From Coturnix japonica (taxonomy: Eukaryota; Chordata; Aves; Galliformes; Phasianidae), in NCBI RefSeq assembly GCF_001577835.2, contig NC_029541.1, positions 3,591,141 through 3,655,140 of the forward strand: 64,000 nucleotides of DNA, read 5' to 3'. The stretch's first letter is position 1; each line of letters begins with the position of its first letter. The notes under the pieces are model-generated. The model was not told where the DNA came from and made no database searches. It worked only from the letters and a program-made list of their open reading frames with translations. This document shows, in pieces, positions 62,961-64,000 of this stretch. The position numbers were made by a program, and so were the translations under genes.

Positions 62961-64000
62961 GAAATTGCAGAGCAGACTCATTTATTTCCGCTGTATAAAT
63001 CAGCATTACCTGTCAGCAGTGCTGAGCTGCTCGGGGCGATGCTGCCAGCACAGAGCACGGCTGTGTGGCACTGCAGTGTTGCCTGCCCCATTGAGCATCC
63101 CCTGCAGCCTGGATGGGGGGAAACCCATCTCAATGGGCCCATGCATGGCTATGATCCCCTGAGTGTTGCTGCTCCTGCTGCTGCTGTCACCACTGTGATC
63201 TCTCACTGTGATGAGTGCTACAGCCTGGGTTAGGGCAGGAGGGACGTTTTTGGTTTAGTGGCTTTAGATTTCTGCTTTACAGGCTTATATTGGATTTCTT
63301 TCCCTTGTAGCAGGATAAGAGAAGTAACCCCCGCCACCTTCGCCCTGCTGCTGTTGCCCAGTTTGCTCCTCGTTGGTTTAGCAGTGATACAAGGGAAAGG
63401 TTTGTCTCTTCCAGAAGCCACAAGAGGAAAGTGCACCGTGCAGCTGTAGTGCCTCATTTAGGAACACAGAGCACCAGTGGGGCAGGAGCAGTGGGATGGT
63501 TGGGCCATGCATGGGGTGCTCAGCTGGGGGTCATGGCCAAAGCTGCTGCCCCATGTTTGCTCCAGGCAGCAAAGTAGAGCTGCAGGATTGCACAGCATGT
63601 GGGGATGTCCTAAAGAAGGGAATCAATTACTCAATCAATTACTCATTTGGGTGTATTTGAGCTAGAAAAGCAGAAGTTCAACCCACTGCTGCAGCCCCTC
63701 CAGTCCTTTCCTTTGCTCTCCTGTGCCCATCTCTCTGTGCCCTCCCTGGGTGCAGGCAGTGGGGATGGGGCACAGCCCGCTCTGCACACGCTATTTACCA
63801 ACCAAACCAGGGATTAAAGGAGATTTTCATCTTTATAAAGTGATTTCTAACCTTGTTTTCCTGCTGGCACCGTTGGCATTGTGCAAAGCAATGAGGGAGA
63901 TTGCAATTTAATTTGTGCCTTTCCCAGCTTGTCGTTAATCTCCCGACTTACTGCCGGTATTTGATTTCTGTAGCATTACTTCATGATAAAGGGATTAGCC
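62961..64000. other. Intergenic end of window
   Basis: No gene recognised. The last 200 bases again become AT-rich with ATTAAAGG, CTTTATAAAG and TTAATC strings, similar in texture to the block at 62575–62960. Confidence 0.5.

Noticed and set aside
61440-64000. Searched for SLC16A1 exons, the mammalian next gene
   Set aside because: No transporter-like hydrophobic coding segments with splice sites were found.

Overview
This window is a stretch of avian nuclear genome, most likely from a galliform such as chicken. Three things support that: the gene order ST7L–CAPZA1–MOV10–RHOC–PPM1J–TAFA3 (the order I know from human 1p13, which corresponds to a bird microchromosome), a CR1 LINE tail, and a degraded avian ERV LTR. 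I found no bacterial, phage or CRISPR content and no undescribed multi-gene system. The value lies in the six genes, their exon structures and some regulatory sequence. All exon joins were derived by hand; reading frame and GT/AG sites agree throughout.

Layout. Positions 1–8009 are AT-rich and hold no coding exon I could prove. They are the downstream side of ST7L, with a CR1 fragment and an LTR fossil. ST7L (minus, 8010–21323) shows 14 coding exons; its last coding exon was not located. ST7L and CAPZA1 (plus, 21495–28770, complete, 286 aa) are head to head, with 171 bases between start codons in a CpG-rich TATA-less promoter. MOV10 (plus, 31846–37335, 21 coding exons, 968 aa) has a textbook interferon-type element just upstream of its start. 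It converges on RHOC (minus, 38232–39517, four coding exons, 193 aa), with the two poly(A) signals only about 125 bases apart. PPM1J (minus, 44397–49222, ten coding exons, 497 aa) follows. TAFA3 (plus, 56540–61280, four coding exons, 133 aa) is last and needs an upstream noncoding exon, perhaps in the CpG island at 52.7–53.5 kb.

Composition changes along the window. The first 20 kb is AT-rich with long introns. From about 31 kb to 50 kb it is GC-rich and compact, and several MOV10 introns are only 70–80 bases. Around TAFA3 (50–64 kb) the GC-rich background is interrupted by AT-rich blocks without ORFs that contain homeodomain-like TAAT cores. These are my best candidates for unannotated regulatory elements.

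The genes do not form one pathway. They are a conserved syntenic block: a membrane protein of the ST7 family, an actin-filament capping subunit, an antiviral RNA helicase, a Rho GTPase, a PP2C-type phosphatase and a secreted brain-type cytokine-like peptide.
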